Assembly (NCBI GenBank): GCA_036406615.1
Contig: DASXAQ010000101.1
Span: 1 to 34,826 of the forward strand
DNA length: 34,826 nucleotides
Direction: 5' to 3'
From: DASXAQ01 sp036406615
GTDB taxonomy: Bacteria > Actinomycetota > UBA4738
The notes below the pieces were generated by a model. It searched no databases. It saw only the letters and a list, made by a program, of their open reading frames with translations, and was not told where the DNA came from. The position numbers and the translations under genes were made by a program. Shown one piece after another: positions 1 to 6,756 of the stretch. The first letter of the stretch is position 1. Each line of letters begins with the position of its first letter.

Positions 1-20
1 CGCCCTCGATCCGATCGCGC

Positions 21-26
21 TAGGTT
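21..26 (+). promoter_or_regulatory. -10 box TAGGTT of the ltrA-like gene
   Basis: TAGGTT ends 7 nt before the ATG at 34, so transcription would begin at or next to the start codon and the mRNA would be leaderless. No Shine-Dalgarno sequence is visible. The same TAGNNT layout recurs at many other genes in this window. Confidence 0.5.
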
Positions 27-33
27 GCGCACC

Positions 34-1179
34 ATGAGCGATCCGCGCCCCACCCTCGAGCACCGCGTCACCCCGCTGGAGCTCTTCCTGGACCTCGTGT
101 TCGCGTTCGCCTTCACGCAGGTCACCACCCTGTTGTCGGACGAGCCGACCTGGGCCGGCCTCGGTCACGGACTGCTCGTGCTCTCGACGCTGTGGCTGGC
201 ATGGACCGCCTACGCCTGGCTGACGAACACGGTCGATCCGGAAGAGGGCGCGGCGCTGGGCACGATGCTGATCGCGATCGCCGCGATGTTCTTTGCCGCA
301 CTCGCTGTGCCCGAGGCGTTCGGCCGCTACGGCGTGCTGTTCGGCGTCGCCCTCCTCGTAGCGCGGGCCATGGCGCTCATCCTGCTCGCGGTCGCCGTGC
401 GCGGGGAGCGAAGCTCCACCAGGACCATCTTTCGATCGGCGCCGTTCGGGCTGGGCAGCGCGGCCCTCATCCTGGGCGCGGGCTTCGTCGACGGCTGGCC
501 GCGGTCACTCATGTGGCTGATCGCGGTCGTCATCGGACTGCTCGGGCCCCTGTTCGGTAAGCCGATCGGCTGGCATCTCCAGCCCGCTCACTTCGTCGAA
601 CGCTACGGCTTGATCATCATCATCGCGATCGGGGAATCCCTGATCGCGATCGGGCTGGGCGCCCGCAAGGTGGGACTCGGCCCGGCGGTCATGCTCTCGG
701 CTGCCCTCGGCCTGGCAGTGGCCGCGTCGTTCTGGCTCGCCTACTTCGACTTCTTCCCGCTTCGGATCCGGCAGCTGCTTCTCGATCGAAGCGGGCGGGA
801 GCGAACCGCCGTTGCCCGCGACGTCTTCACCTACCTGCACCTGCCGCTGGTCGTCGGGATCATCCTGTTCGCCTTCGCGATGAAGACCATGCTCGCCGAC
901 GTGTGGGCCAGGCCCGACGCGCTCCTGGCACTCTGCCTCTGCGGCGGCCCGGCGCTGTACCTGTCCGCCTATGTGGGGGTGCGCCTACGTGTGGCCGGCA
1001 CTCCCGGCCGCGGCCGCTTCACCGCGTGCCTGTTGTGCGCAGGCTTGATCCCCGTGGCGACCGTCGTGCCCACAGTAGCCGCGCTCGCCATGGTGGCCGC
1101 CGTCTGGGTCTGTCTTCACGCGTACGAGCTCGTGTGGTGGCGCGAGGAGCGTGCGCAGGTGCGAGCCCTTCGGGCGTAG
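34..1179 (+). CDS. LtrA family (low temperature requirement protein A) membrane protein
   Basis: The 381-residue protein is almost entirely hydrophobic helices, roughly ten to twelve membrane segments. It begins with the LtrA signature: a His-Arg-Val-Thr-Pro-Leu-Glu-Leu-Phe run followed by Leu-Asp-Leu-Val-Phe near residues 14-28. A second family hallmark, around Gly-Glu-Ser-Leu-Ile-Ala-Ile-Gly, lies near residue 208. LtrA proteins are named from a Listeria cold-growth phenotype; their biochemical activity is not known. I chose the ATG at 34 over the in-frame TTG at 25 because a TAGGTT -10 box overlaps that TTG. Length fits the family (about 360-400 aa). The TAG stop overlaps another promoter-like TAGTCT. 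Confidence 0.9.
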   Translation: MSDPRPTLEHRVTPLELFLDLVFAFAFTQVTTLLSDEPTWAGLGHGLLVLSTLWLAWTAYAWLTNTVDPEEGAALGTMLIAIAAMFFAALAVPEAFGRYGVLFGVALLVARAMALILLAVAVRGERSSTRTIFRSAPFGLGSAALILGAGFVDGWPRSLMWLIAVVIGLLGPLFGKPIGWHLQPAHFVERYGLIIIIAIGESLIAIGLGARKVGLGPAVMLSAALGLAVAASFWLAYFDFFPLRIRQLLLDRSGRERTAVARDVFTYLHLPLVVGIILFAFAMKTMLADVWARPDALLALCLCGGPALYLSAYVGVRLRVAGTPGRGRFTACLLCAGLIPVATVVPTVAALAMVAAVWVCLHAYELVWWREERAQVRALRA

Positions 1180-1182
1180 TCT
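1177..1182 (+). promoter_or_regulatory. -10-like TAGTCT upstream of the DUF1003 remnant
   Basis: TAGTCT overlaps the stop codon of the LtrA gene. It is followed about 45 nt later by a good ribosome-binding sequence (GAGAAGAGGGG) and a GTG at 1227. This looks like the former expression signal of the broken gene that follows. Confidence 0.35.
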
Positions 1183-1226
1183 TCGCGCTCGCAACACGTG
1201 GCCCAGACGTAGCGAGAAGAGGGGAC

Positions 1227-1440
1227 GTGAGCATCCAGCGGATCAACTGGTCGAATCGAATCCGGCGCTGGTTCGCCATGCGCAGCAGCGAGCTCAGAAC
1301 ATCCAGAATCGGGTCGCGGACCGCATCACCGCGTTTTCGGGGTCGATGAATTTCGTCTATCTGCACGTTGCGCTGTTTGTCATCAGGGTGACCCTGCTCG
1401 AACGCAAGCCGGCCGGTCCTGCTCCGGAGGAGCGGTCAGC
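1227..1440 (+). pseudogene. Remnant of a DUF1003 membrane protein gene
   Basis: In the frame starting at 1226 the translation carries the DUF1003 N-terminal core: Glu-Ser-Asn-Pro-Ala-Leu-Val-Arg-His-Ala, then Asn-Arg-Val-Ala-Asp-Arg-Ile-Thr, then Gly-Ser-Met-Asn-Phe-Val-Tyr-Leu-His (about 1256-1380). The ribosome-binding site and GTG at 1227 are in a different frame. Restoring one copy of a 4-nt GAGC repeat just after the GTG would put the start in frame and give Met-Ser-Glu-His-Pro. That repair is my inference. The core also stops abruptly after the first membrane segment near 1395; the rest of the domain is missing. I therefore read it as a decayed gene. The 285-nt gap up to 1465 holds nothing else I can support. 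Confidence 0.5.
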
Positions 1441-1464
1441 TCCTGACGATCGACCCGGGCGGGG

Positions 1465-1995
1465 CTACCAGTACCGTGCGGTGGCCATTGCGGCCACCGT
1501 GATGGTGAGAAAGGCGAGGGAGAGCCTCGCGAACGTCTTCAGGGTGCCCTGGATCTTCGCGATCGCCGCCCCCTGCTCGGGCGTGGGAGGCGCCCCGGAA
1601 TCCGCGATCGCGCGCTGAAGGCCGAGGAGACGTTGGACCCCGGGCCTGGTCACGAACATTCCGAGCAACGCGGCGACGATGGCCGTCACCATCCCGACGG
1701 TCAGCGCCACCCCGTACCCGGTGTCCAGGAGTTTCCCGAGCGAGCCGAACTCGCTGGCGTCCTTCACGTACATGATGAGGCCCGCCACGATCGTGATTCC
1801 CGCAAGCCGAAGGAACCAGTCCACCAGCTTCCGCGCGCCGAGCAGCTGTCCCATCATCGGCCCCGCGGCCGGCCCAATCGCCGCGGCGCTCGGCTGCACG
1901 AATACGACGAACAGGAAGACGCCGCCCGCCCAGGCCACGCCGGCCAGGATGTGAAGCAGCCGGAAGACGATGAAGAACCACTGCGTCCCGCTCAC
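1465..1995 (-). CDS. Small four-helix integral membrane protein (DUF2269/CopD-like)
   Basis: The 176-residue product has four clear hydrophobic segments at about residues 5-30, 55-75, 85-110 and 150-172. A basic and polar stretch lies between the last two. The pattern Leu-Leu-His-Ile-Leu-Ala-Gly-Val-Ala-Trp-Ala-Gly-Gly in the first helix is typical of DUF2269/CopD-like membrane proteins of unknown function. The start GTG at 1995 has a GGAGG about 10 nt upstream, and a TATAAC -10-like box lies at 2032-2027. The longer in-frame reading from 2169 would overlap the preceding gene and was not used. Function is not known; family assignment is tentative. Confidence 0.75.
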   Translation of the reverse strand: MSGTQWFFIVFRLLHILAGVAWAGGVFLFVVFVQPSAAAIGPAAGPMMGQLLGARKLVDWFLRLAGITIVAGLIMYVKDASEFGSLGKLLDTGYGVALTVGMVTAIVAALLGMFVTRPGVQRLLGLQRAIADSGAPPTPEQGAAIAKIQGTLKTFARLSLAFLTITVAAMATARYW

Positions 1996-2026
1996 CCAGA
2001 TCCCCCCTCCAGCGAACGCGATGCCC

Positions 2027-2032
2027 GTTATA
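2027..2032 (-). promoter_or_regulatory. -10-like TATAAC for the small membrane protein
   Basis: TATAAC on the minus strand lies 31 nt before the GTG at 1995, leaving room for a short leader containing GGAGG. No convincing -35 box is seen, and read-through from the upstream genes is also possible. Confidence 0.3.
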
Positions 2033-2059
2033 GCACGAGGGGCGCCCGCATCAGTCCAT

Positions 2060-2512
2060 TCAGTCGCCGGGTGAGGACGGTCTCCACCGTCGGTAGACGG
2101 GCATCTCCTCGTCGGTGTATTCGGTCGCGACCGCCTCGTCGATCGAACACGCGTAGTGGACGAGCCCATACGGGGTTTGACCTGGGCGCGAAACGACGGC
2201 GGGATGTGCCGCGTCGATCGAGTCGAGCCGTCCGCGCGCCATGAACTCGCCGTGATCGCCGGCGTGGTCGTCCCAGGGCTGGGCCGTGTGCAACGCGTAG
2301 CGCGGGTCGCGCGCTACCTCGCGCACCTTCAGGCTCGTGTCGCGGAACGAAACACAGAGGAGGCCCGCCGCGATCCAGGGAGAGACCGGGTGCACGCGCG
2401 GTGCGCCGTCGAGCCGAAGCGTGGCCTGGTACACGATGCGACGCTGCATCCGCTCCCGCGCGAAGGCCGCCAGGTCCGGCTCGGCCTGTTCGAACTCAGC
2501 CCAGGTGGCCAC
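2060..2512 (-). CDS. PNPOx-fold flavin/F420-binding protein
   Basis: This is a single split-barrel domain of the pyridoxamine 5'-phosphate oxidase class (150 residues). It shows the family core: Gln-Ala-Thr-Leu-Arg-Leu-Asp-Gly-Ala-Pro-Arg-Val-His-Pro-Val, followed by Lys-Val-Arg-Glu-Val-Ala-Arg-Asp-Pro-Arg-Tyr-Ala-Leu-His-Thr. This family binds FMN or F420 and reduces varied substrates; the substrate here cannot be read. The GTG at 2512 is preceded by GGGGAGG at 6 nt spacing, so I prefer it to the in-frame ATG at 2539. It overlaps the end of the upstream cyclase gene by 17 nt, which suggests translational coupling. Confidence 0.82.
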   Translation of the reverse strand: MATWAEFEQAEPDLAAFARERMQRRIVYQATLRLDGAPRVHPVSPWIAAGLLCVSFRDTSLKVREVARDPRYALHTAQPWDDHAGDHGEFMARGRLDSIDAAHPAVVSRPGQTPYGLVHYACSIDEAVATEYTDEEMPVYRRWRPSSPGD

Positions 2513-3815
2513 GACCGACCTCCCCGTGCGGCTGGTCATTCGAACTCGAGGCGACGAGAAACCAGGTCTCCATCTCGCCCTTTCCCTTCACCTGGATCGT
2601 TCCCCGTCGCCGGCAGACGAACTGGTCCTTCAGGAGCTCGTACGTTGCGCGCGTGATCTGAATCTGTCCGGGCGTTCCTTGCGACTCCATCCGGCTCGCG
2701 GTGTTCACGGAATCGCCCCACAGGTCGTACAGAAAGCGCTTCGTGCCGATCACGCCGGCAACGACCGGCCCGGAGTTGATCCCGATCCTGAGCTCCAGGC
2801 CCTGCTGGCCGGCGACGAACGAGGTCGCGACCACGTCTCGCATGTCCAGCGCAAGTAGCGCGGCCTGTCGTGCATGGTCCGGATGCGGATCCGGCACGCC
2901 CGCGGCGGCCATGTAGCAGTCGCCGATCGTCTTGATCTTCTCCAGCCCGTGCCGCTCCACGAGCGCGTCGAACCGCGAGAAGAGCTGGTTGAGGACGCCG
3001 ACCATCTCGGCCGGCGGGAGTCGCTGGGCCAGCGGCGTGAAGTCCACGACGTCCGCGAACAGGATGGTGACCTCGGCGAGGTGGTCGGCGATCGTCTGCG
3101 AGGCTGCCTTCAGTCGCTCGGCAATGGGCCGCGGCAAGATGTTCAGCAGGAGCCTTTCGGACTTCTCCTGCTCGAATCGGAGCGCGGCAAGGGCCTCGTT
3201 GCGCTGGCGCGCGAACGACGCCAGCAGCGTGAAGGCGATGGATGCCGCCCCGATGATGTTCAGCGCGAGCATCGTGCTCGTGAACCACACCGGGAGGCTC
3301 CCGTTCGGAAACAACGCCTCGCCGGCGAGGCCGGTGATCACGAAGACGGCGAGGAACGCGACGAACCAGCGGACCGCTTGGCGCACCTCGAGGAAGACGA
3401 GCGCGCCCAGCGGAGCGAGGATGCCCCACAAGGCGACGCCCCCGGATGGGAGGAAGCCGCCCAGGAACATCTGCCCCGCGCTGGTCGTGAGCAGGATGTC
3501 GAGCAGTTGCACAACCAGCAGGAACTGGAAACGTCGCGTTCGCGCGAAGACCGCCAACGAAGCGACCGAGAGGGCGAAGTACAGGTACGGAATGATGCCG
3601 ACCAGCGCGCCGAAACCGAGGTAGAGGCTGCCCCACACGACCGAGACGGGAAGGATCAGGACCGCGAGCAGAACGAGGAGCGCCTTCTTCTGGCGGAGCT
3701 CCTCGTCGTCGCCGGCATCCGCACCGATCCGCGCAAGCATCGGGGTCCAGGTCGCGAACCAACCCACGGACGACCGGGGCACCCGCGGAGATTCGGTCGC
3801 CGCCTCCTCGGTCAC
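2496..3815 (-). CDS. Membrane-bound class III adenylate cyclase
   Basis: The 439-residue protein would make cAMP from ATP at the inner face of the membrane. About six hydrophobic segments occupy residues 45-200. A helical linker with the common Leu-Leu-Leu-Asn-Ile-Leu-Pro motif (222-228) follows, then one catalytic domain (250-430). Visible active-site residues are metal-binding D255 and D299, adenine-selecting K295 (Ile-Lys-Thr-Ile-Gly-Asp) and D364 (Tyr-Asp-Leu-Trp-Gly-Asp), and N371 and R375. The Lys/Asp pair points to ATP rather than GTP. It should act as a homodimer. It lies 91 nt downstream of the DraG-type gene and overlaps the PNPOx-fold gene. The start is a GTG with a weak GGGAT. Confidence 0.92.
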   Translation of the reverse strand: MTEEAATESPRVPRSSVGWFATWTPMLARIGADAGDDEELRQKKALLVLLAVLILPVSVVWGSLYLGFGALVGIIPYLYFALSVASLAVFARTRRFQFLLVVQLLDILLTTSAGQMFLGGFLPSGGVALWGILAPLGALVFLEVRQAVRWFVAFLAVFVITGLAGEALFPNGSLPVWFTSTMLALNIIGAASIAFTLLASFARQRNEALAALRFEQEKSERLLLNILPRPIAERLKAASQTIADHLAEVTILFADVVDFTPLAQRLPPAEMVGVLNQLFSRFDALVERHGLEKIKTIGDCYMAAAGVPDPHPDHARQAALLALDMRDVVATSFVAGQQGLELRIGINSGPVVAGVIGTKRFLYDLWGDSVNTASRMESQGTPGQIQITRATYELLKDQFVCRRRGTIQVKGKGEMETWFLVASSSNDQPHGEVGRGHLG

Positions 3816-3906
3816 AAGCGATCCCGGTCCTGGGCCCGCTCCCTTGAGCCTTTCATCTGCGTATTCAACCGTGTTCGCCGGACACCTCGCGGGGTTGGCC
3901 GCGCTT

Positions 3907-4806
3907 TCAGGGAAGCGGCTCCCGGGCGGCTCGCCAGGGCTCAGGGATTCCCTCGACCCCGACCCGGGCTCCTACGATGCCCCCCACGATCGCGCAGGTG
4001 GTGTCCATGTCGCCGAACCCGGCGACGGTCGTCCACATCGCGGCCTCGAAGTCGTCCAGCCGGTGCGCCGCAGACCAGACGGTGAACGGGACCGTGTCCT
4101 GGCACGAGATGTCGGACCCGCTCCCAAGCACGAGCGCAACAGCGAGGACGTCCATCTCGCCCGGGACGAGGGCCGCCTTGCGAAGGCCGTCCCGAACCTC
4201 GCCTTTGGGTGTGCGCTCCGCGACCTCCGTGATGAACGAGGTCCCGGCAAGCGACGGATCGCCCGCGGCCAGGGCGGAGGCGACCGCGACCGCCACGGCT
4301 CCGGCGACCGCCTCGGGGTGCGCGTGGGTCACGACCGCCGAGTCCGCTGCGGAGGAGGCGGCCAGGTCCAGGTCGTCCGCGAAGTACGCGCCGACCGGCG
4401 CCACGCGCATCGCCGACCCGTTGCCGAACGAACCCGTGCCCCCGAACTGTGCTGCGGCCATCGCGCGCCAATCAGCGCCGTCCACGTATCGTTCGAGCAG
4501 GCTGAACATCGCCGGCCCGTATCCTCGCCAGGGCTCGCTTCGGTAGGCACCTCCGAATGCACTCGCCAGCAGGTCTTGATCGATCGTGCCGGACTCGCGC
4601 AACACCTGGACGATGCTCAGCGCCATCGCCGTATCGTCCGTCCACGGCCAGGGACCGGGTTCGACGATCCGATGCTCGATCCGTCCCTGGGCGCGCTCGA
4701 TACTTCCGAAGAAGGTCTGTCCGAACGCGTCGCCGACGGACAGGCCCTCCAGGGCAGCGACCGCTCGGTTCCGAGCACGTTCGCCGTTGTCGAGCGTCTC
4801 GTGCAT
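3907..4806 (-). CDS. ADP-ribosylglycohydrolase (DraG/ARH family)
   Basis: The 299-residue enzyme would remove ADP-ribose from proteins or small molecules using two Mg ions. Family signatures appear in order: Gly-Leu-Ser-Val-Gly-Asp-Ala-Phe-Gly (21-29), the metal-binding Thr-Asp-Asp at 56-58, Gly-Asn-Gly-Ser-Ala-Met-Arg near 132-138, His-Pro-Glu-Ala near 167, and near the end Gly-Asp-Met-Asp-Thr-Thr in place of the usual Gly-Asp-Thr-Asp-Thr. The metal-ligand Asp residues of that last motif are kept. The family includes dinitrogenase reductase activation glycohydrolase, but no nif genes are present. The neighbouring adenylate cyclase hints at nucleotide signalling, without proof. The start ATG lacks a strong ribosome-binding site. 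Confidence 0.9.
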   Translation of the reverse strand: MHETLDNGERARNRAVAALEGLSVGDAFGQTFFGSIERAQGRIEHRIVEPGPWPWTDDTAMALSIVQVLRESGTIDQDLLASAFGGAYRSEPWRGYGPAMFSLLERYVDGADWRAMAAAQFGGTGSFGNGSAMRVAPVGAYFADDLDLAASSAADSAVVTHAHPEAVAGAVAVAVASALAAGDPSLAGTSFITEVAERTPKGEVRDGLRKAALVPGEMDVLAVALVLGSGSDISCQDTVPFTVWSAAHRLDDFEAAMWTTVAGFGDMDTTCAIVGGIVGARVGVEGIPEPWRAAREPLP

Positions 4807-4841
4807 CCGCGTCGTGTGAGCGTGGTCGGCTTCGTTCGTGG

Positions 4842-5183
4842 TCAGGCCGCGTACCGCTCTCGAAGGAGCTGGAGGCGTTCCCGTCCGGCCGCGGTGAGCC
4901 GTGTCTTGCCCTTCGACGCCGGCTCGACGAGCACCTGGTAGTAGCTGGCCATCCCCCGGTGGTTGTAGCCGTGGCGCTCGCCGATGCGGAGGAATTCCCG
5001 CCGGGAGACTTCGCCGCCGCTTCGGTCCAGGTCTTCGAGTACCGCGAGCATCTTTCGTGCCCAGCGATCGCTGCGGTCCAGGTCCGTGCCCATGGTTCGG
5101 CGGAGGCGTCGCGTCTCCTCGCCGGCGGCCTGAAGGAGGCGTTCGATGCGTTCCAGGCGGCGTTCGATCTCGGGACGTTGCAC
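4842..5183 (-). CDS. Conserved protein of unknown function with N-terminal coiled coil
   Basis: I do not recognise this protein of about 113 residues. Residues 5-30 form a charged heptad pattern likely to be a coiled coil. The remainder is helical and ends in a Thr-Ala-Ala-Gly-Arg-Glu-Arg motif, like the last helix of a small winged-helix or MarR-like fold. A region around Gly-Tyr-Asn-His-Arg-Gly-Met-Ala-Ser-Tyr-Tyr looks well conserved in character. I chose GTG at 5183 because GAGGG lies 7 nt upstream and a TAGGCT -10 box lies at 5209-5204. An in-frame ATG at 5225 would place that -10 box inside the gene. DNA binding is only a guess. Confidence 0.65.
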   Translation of the reverse strand: MQRPEIERRLERIERLLQAAGEETRRLRRTMGTDLDRSDRWARKMLAVLEDLDRSGGEVSRREFLRIGERHGYNHRGMASYYQVLVEPASKGKTRLTAAGRERLQLLRERYAA

Positions 5184-5203
5184 CCGGTCTGCCCTCGGGT
5201 GCC

Positions 5204-5209
5204 AGCCTA
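5204..5209 (-). promoter_or_regulatory. -10 box TAGGCT of the coiled-coil protein gene
   Basis: TAGGCT on the minus strand sits 20 nt before the GTG at 5183, giving a leader of about 12 nt that holds GAGGG. The divergent PPOX gene has its own TAGCCT at 5258. Confidence 0.4.
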
Positions 5210-5257
5210 TCCCGACTGTGTCCATGAGGAACGCGAGGGTTTCCTGACCTGGCCCGC

Positions 5258-5263
5258 TAGCCT
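5258..5263 (+). promoter_or_regulatory. -10 box TAGCCT of the PPOX gene
   Basis: TAGCCT lies 42 nt before the ATG at 5306. The leader would contain the perfect hairpin described at 5272-5294. Confidence 0.45.
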
Positions 5264-5271
5264 GTCCGAAG

Positions 5272-5294
5272 GGCCGACCATTCCTCGGTCGGCC
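5272..5294 (+). promoter_or_regulatory. Perfect 8-bp inverted repeat in the PPOX leader
   Basis: GGCCGACC (5272-5279) and GGTCGGCC (5287-5294) are exact reverse complements around a 7-nt spacer. The repeat lies just downstream of the -10 box and 11 nt before the start codon. It could be an operator for a dimeric regulator or an RNA hairpin in the 5' leader; the sequence does not decide. Confidence 0.5.
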
Positions 5295-5305
5295 GGGGGC
5301 GCGCG

Positions 5306-5698
5306 ATGGAGCTGCCCAACGAAGCCGTCGGGATCCTGACGAGGCCCGACGTGCTCGCGTACCTGGCTACCACGATGCCCGACGGGTCTCCGCACGTCGC
5401 GCCGATGTGGTCGGACGCCGACGCGTCACGTGGCCTCGCCCTCCTCAACACCGCCGACGGACGTGTGAAGGTTCGAAACATCCGCCGGGACCCTCGCGTA
5501 GCCGTCGCGGCCCACGTGCCGGAAGCCCTGTGGCCGCCGCTCGCGATCCGAGGGACCGTCGTGCGAGTCACGACCGACGGCGCCGACGACCACATCGATG
5601 CGCTCGCCCGCAGGTACACAGGACACCCGTGGGAGCCGACGCCGGGCCAGGTTCGACTGATCCTGGAGATCAGCCCCAGCCACGTCCGGTTGGACTAG
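5306..5698 (+). CDS. PPOX-class F420-dependent oxidoreductase
   Basis: The 130-residue split-barrel protein matches the actinobacterial PPOX class that usually binds cofactor F420. It shows Tyr-Leu-Ala-Thr-Thr-Met-Pro-Asp-Gly-Ser-Pro-His-Val-Ala-Pro-Met-Trp near residues 19-35, Lys-Val-Arg-Asn-Ile-Arg-Arg-Asp-Pro-Arg-Val-Ala-Val near 55-67, and the class mark Tyr-Thr-Gly-His-Pro-Trp near 104. Members reduce varied electrophilic or aromatic compounds in the cytoplasm; the substrate cannot be predicted. F420 rather than FMN is inferred from the family. Confidence 0.87.
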   Translation: MELPNEAVGILTRPDVLAYLATTMPDGSPHVAPMWSDADASRGLALLNTADGRVKVRNIRRDPRVAVAAHVPEALWPPLAIRGTVVRVTTDGADDHIDALARRYTGHPWEPTPGQVRLILEISPSHVRLD

Positions 5699-5743
5699 CC
5701 TGCCCGACGGCGCGGAAGGTGCGCAGGGCGGCCGGGAGGTCGG

Positions 5744-5774
5744 AGGGCCCCGGTTCCTCGGGACCAACGGCCCT
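5744..5774 (+). terminator. Hairpin after the PPOX gene, possible terminator
   Basis: AGGGCC (5744-5749) pairs with GGCCCT (5769-5774). Inside it GGTTC pairs with GGACC, with one G-U, around a small loop. It sits 46 nt after the stop codon. No T-run follows, which is common in GC-rich actinobacterial terminators. Confidence 0.4.
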
Positions 5775-5796
5775 CGTGGCAGAGCGCGGTCTTCCC

Positions 5797-5824
5797 GAGA
5801 CTCAACGGTGACGAAGGGAGTCTC
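5797..5824 (+). promoter_or_regulatory. Inverted repeat covering the ribosome-binding site of the next gene
   Basis: GAGACTC (5797-5803) is the exact reverse complement of GAGTCTC (5818-5824), with 14 nt between. The second arm takes in half of the Shine-Dalgarno AAGGGAG (5814-5820) and ends 1 nt before the ATG at 5826. Folding would hide the ribosome-binding site, so translation may be controlled. Confidence 0.4.
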
Positions 5825-5825
5825 G

Positions 5826-6221
5826 ATGAAGGCGAACCCGCGTGTGTTGCTCGTGCAGGGCGATGGGGACGACGGCGAATTCGTTCGGAGGCTGCTCGAG
5901 GACCGCGGGTACGACCTGACGGTGTGTCCAGGGCCCTCGGCGCCGACCTACGTGTGCATCGGAGACCGTACCGGCGCGTGTCCGCTCATCGCCGATTCGG
6001 ACGTCGTGGTCCTGGACTGCCGGCTGCGAAGCGAGGCAGTGCTCGAGGGCACGTCCGCCGGGGACCTGCTGTCGCTCTATCTGAGCTCGGATCGACCGGT
6101 GGTCGCCATCGAGGGCGACGACCTCGCCGGCCTGTACGGGGACGACGACGTCGAGTTCCTGGGAGCGGACACCGAGGGCGGGATCGTCGGCGCGGTCGAG
6201 CGCGCGATCGAGTATCGCTGA
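5826..6221 (+). CDS. Degenerate response-regulator-like protein with a four-Cys insertion
   Basis: The 131-residue protein reads like a lone receiver domain. It has an N-terminal Val-Leu-Leu-Val strand with acidic residues after it (D13, D15, D16). A Val-Val-Val-Leu-Asp-Cys-Arg-Leu stretch puts D64 where the phospho-acceptor normally sits, and a late strand-helix unit follows. The Lys expected near Tyr-Leu-x-Lys-Pro is absent (Glu-Phe-Leu-Gly-Ala-Asp instead). Between the first helix and the Asp strand is an insertion; cysteines lie at 34, 44, 52 and 65. These could bind metal or form disulfides. No output domain is present. The ATG at 5826 is set by AAGGGAG at 5-nt spacing. Function unknown; the receiver assignment is by pattern. 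Confidence 0.6.
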   Translation: MKANPRVLLVQGDGDDGEFVRRLLEDRGYDLTVCPGPSAPTYVCIGDRTGACPLIADSDVVVLDCRLRSEAVLEGTSAGDLLSLYLSSDRPVVAIEGDDLAGLYGDDDVEFLGADTEGGIVGAVERAIEYR

Positions 6222-6237
6222 CGCCGGCATCGGGGCG

Positions 6238-6243
6238 TAGTCT
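6238..6243 (+). promoter_or_regulatory. -10 box TAGTCT of the secreted protein gene
   Basis: TAGTCT lies 28 nt before the ATG at 6272, giving a leader of about 20 nt with AGGGAG at 6261-6266. Confidence 0.45.
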
Positions 6244-6271
6244 GTCCATCCGCCCATCACAGGGAGCTGCC

Positions 6272-6739
6272 ATGATCCCTCGCGCCGGATCCGCCCTTCG
6301 TGGTCTGGTCGTGTCTGCGGCGATGCTCGCCGCGTCGTTGCAGGTCGCCGCAGCAGCCGGCCCCGCGACGACCGCCCAGCCGATCGCCGTGCACGCGGCC
6401 GACCACCCCCATTGCGTCGTCGAGATCACGCGCTTCGCGTTCAACCACCCGCTTGCCCACGGCGGCGACCCGGTCAAGCTCTTCCTGGTGATCCGAAACT
6501 GCACGGATCGAACGATCCCTATCACCATCACAGAGTTCGGTCGCATGATCCCGCCCTGCCCGACGATCGACCCGATCGGCAGCTCGACGACCCTCGCGCC
6601 GAACCAGCGGTACGTGCCCTCGCCACTGAAGATCCTCGTGCCATCCTGCAACGGCGTGGAGTCGATGGTGGCGGAGGTCAGCTCGAACGGATCGCTGCTG
6701 GCCTGGGCAACCACGACCCTGCACATTCGGACGCCCTGA
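6272..6739 (+). CDS. Secreted protein of unknown function
   Basis: I do not recognise this 155-residue protein. The first 30 residues are a typical Sec signal peptide: Arg early, a hydrophobic core, and Ala-Ala-Ala-Gly before a likely cleavage site. The mature part is beta-rich with cysteines near 48, 74, 88 and 119, which could form two disulfides outside the cell. The pattern (Pro-Val-Lys-Leu-Phe-Leu-Val-Ile-Arg-Asn-Cys-Thr, later repeated hydrophobic strands) suggests an immunoglobulin-like sandwich. The ATG at 6272 has AGGGAG six bases upstream. It ends 17 nt before the S9 peptidase, probably in the same transcript. Confidence 0.75.
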   Translation: MIPRAGSALRGLVVSAAMLAASLQVAAAAGPATTAQPIAVHAADHPHCVVEITRFAFNHPLAHGGDPVKLFLVIRNCTDRTIPITITEFGRMIPPCPTIDPIGSSTTLAPNQRYVPSPLKILVPSCNGVESMVAEVSSNGSLLAWATTTLHIRTP

Positions 6740-6756
6740 CCGGTCACGCCCCACCG

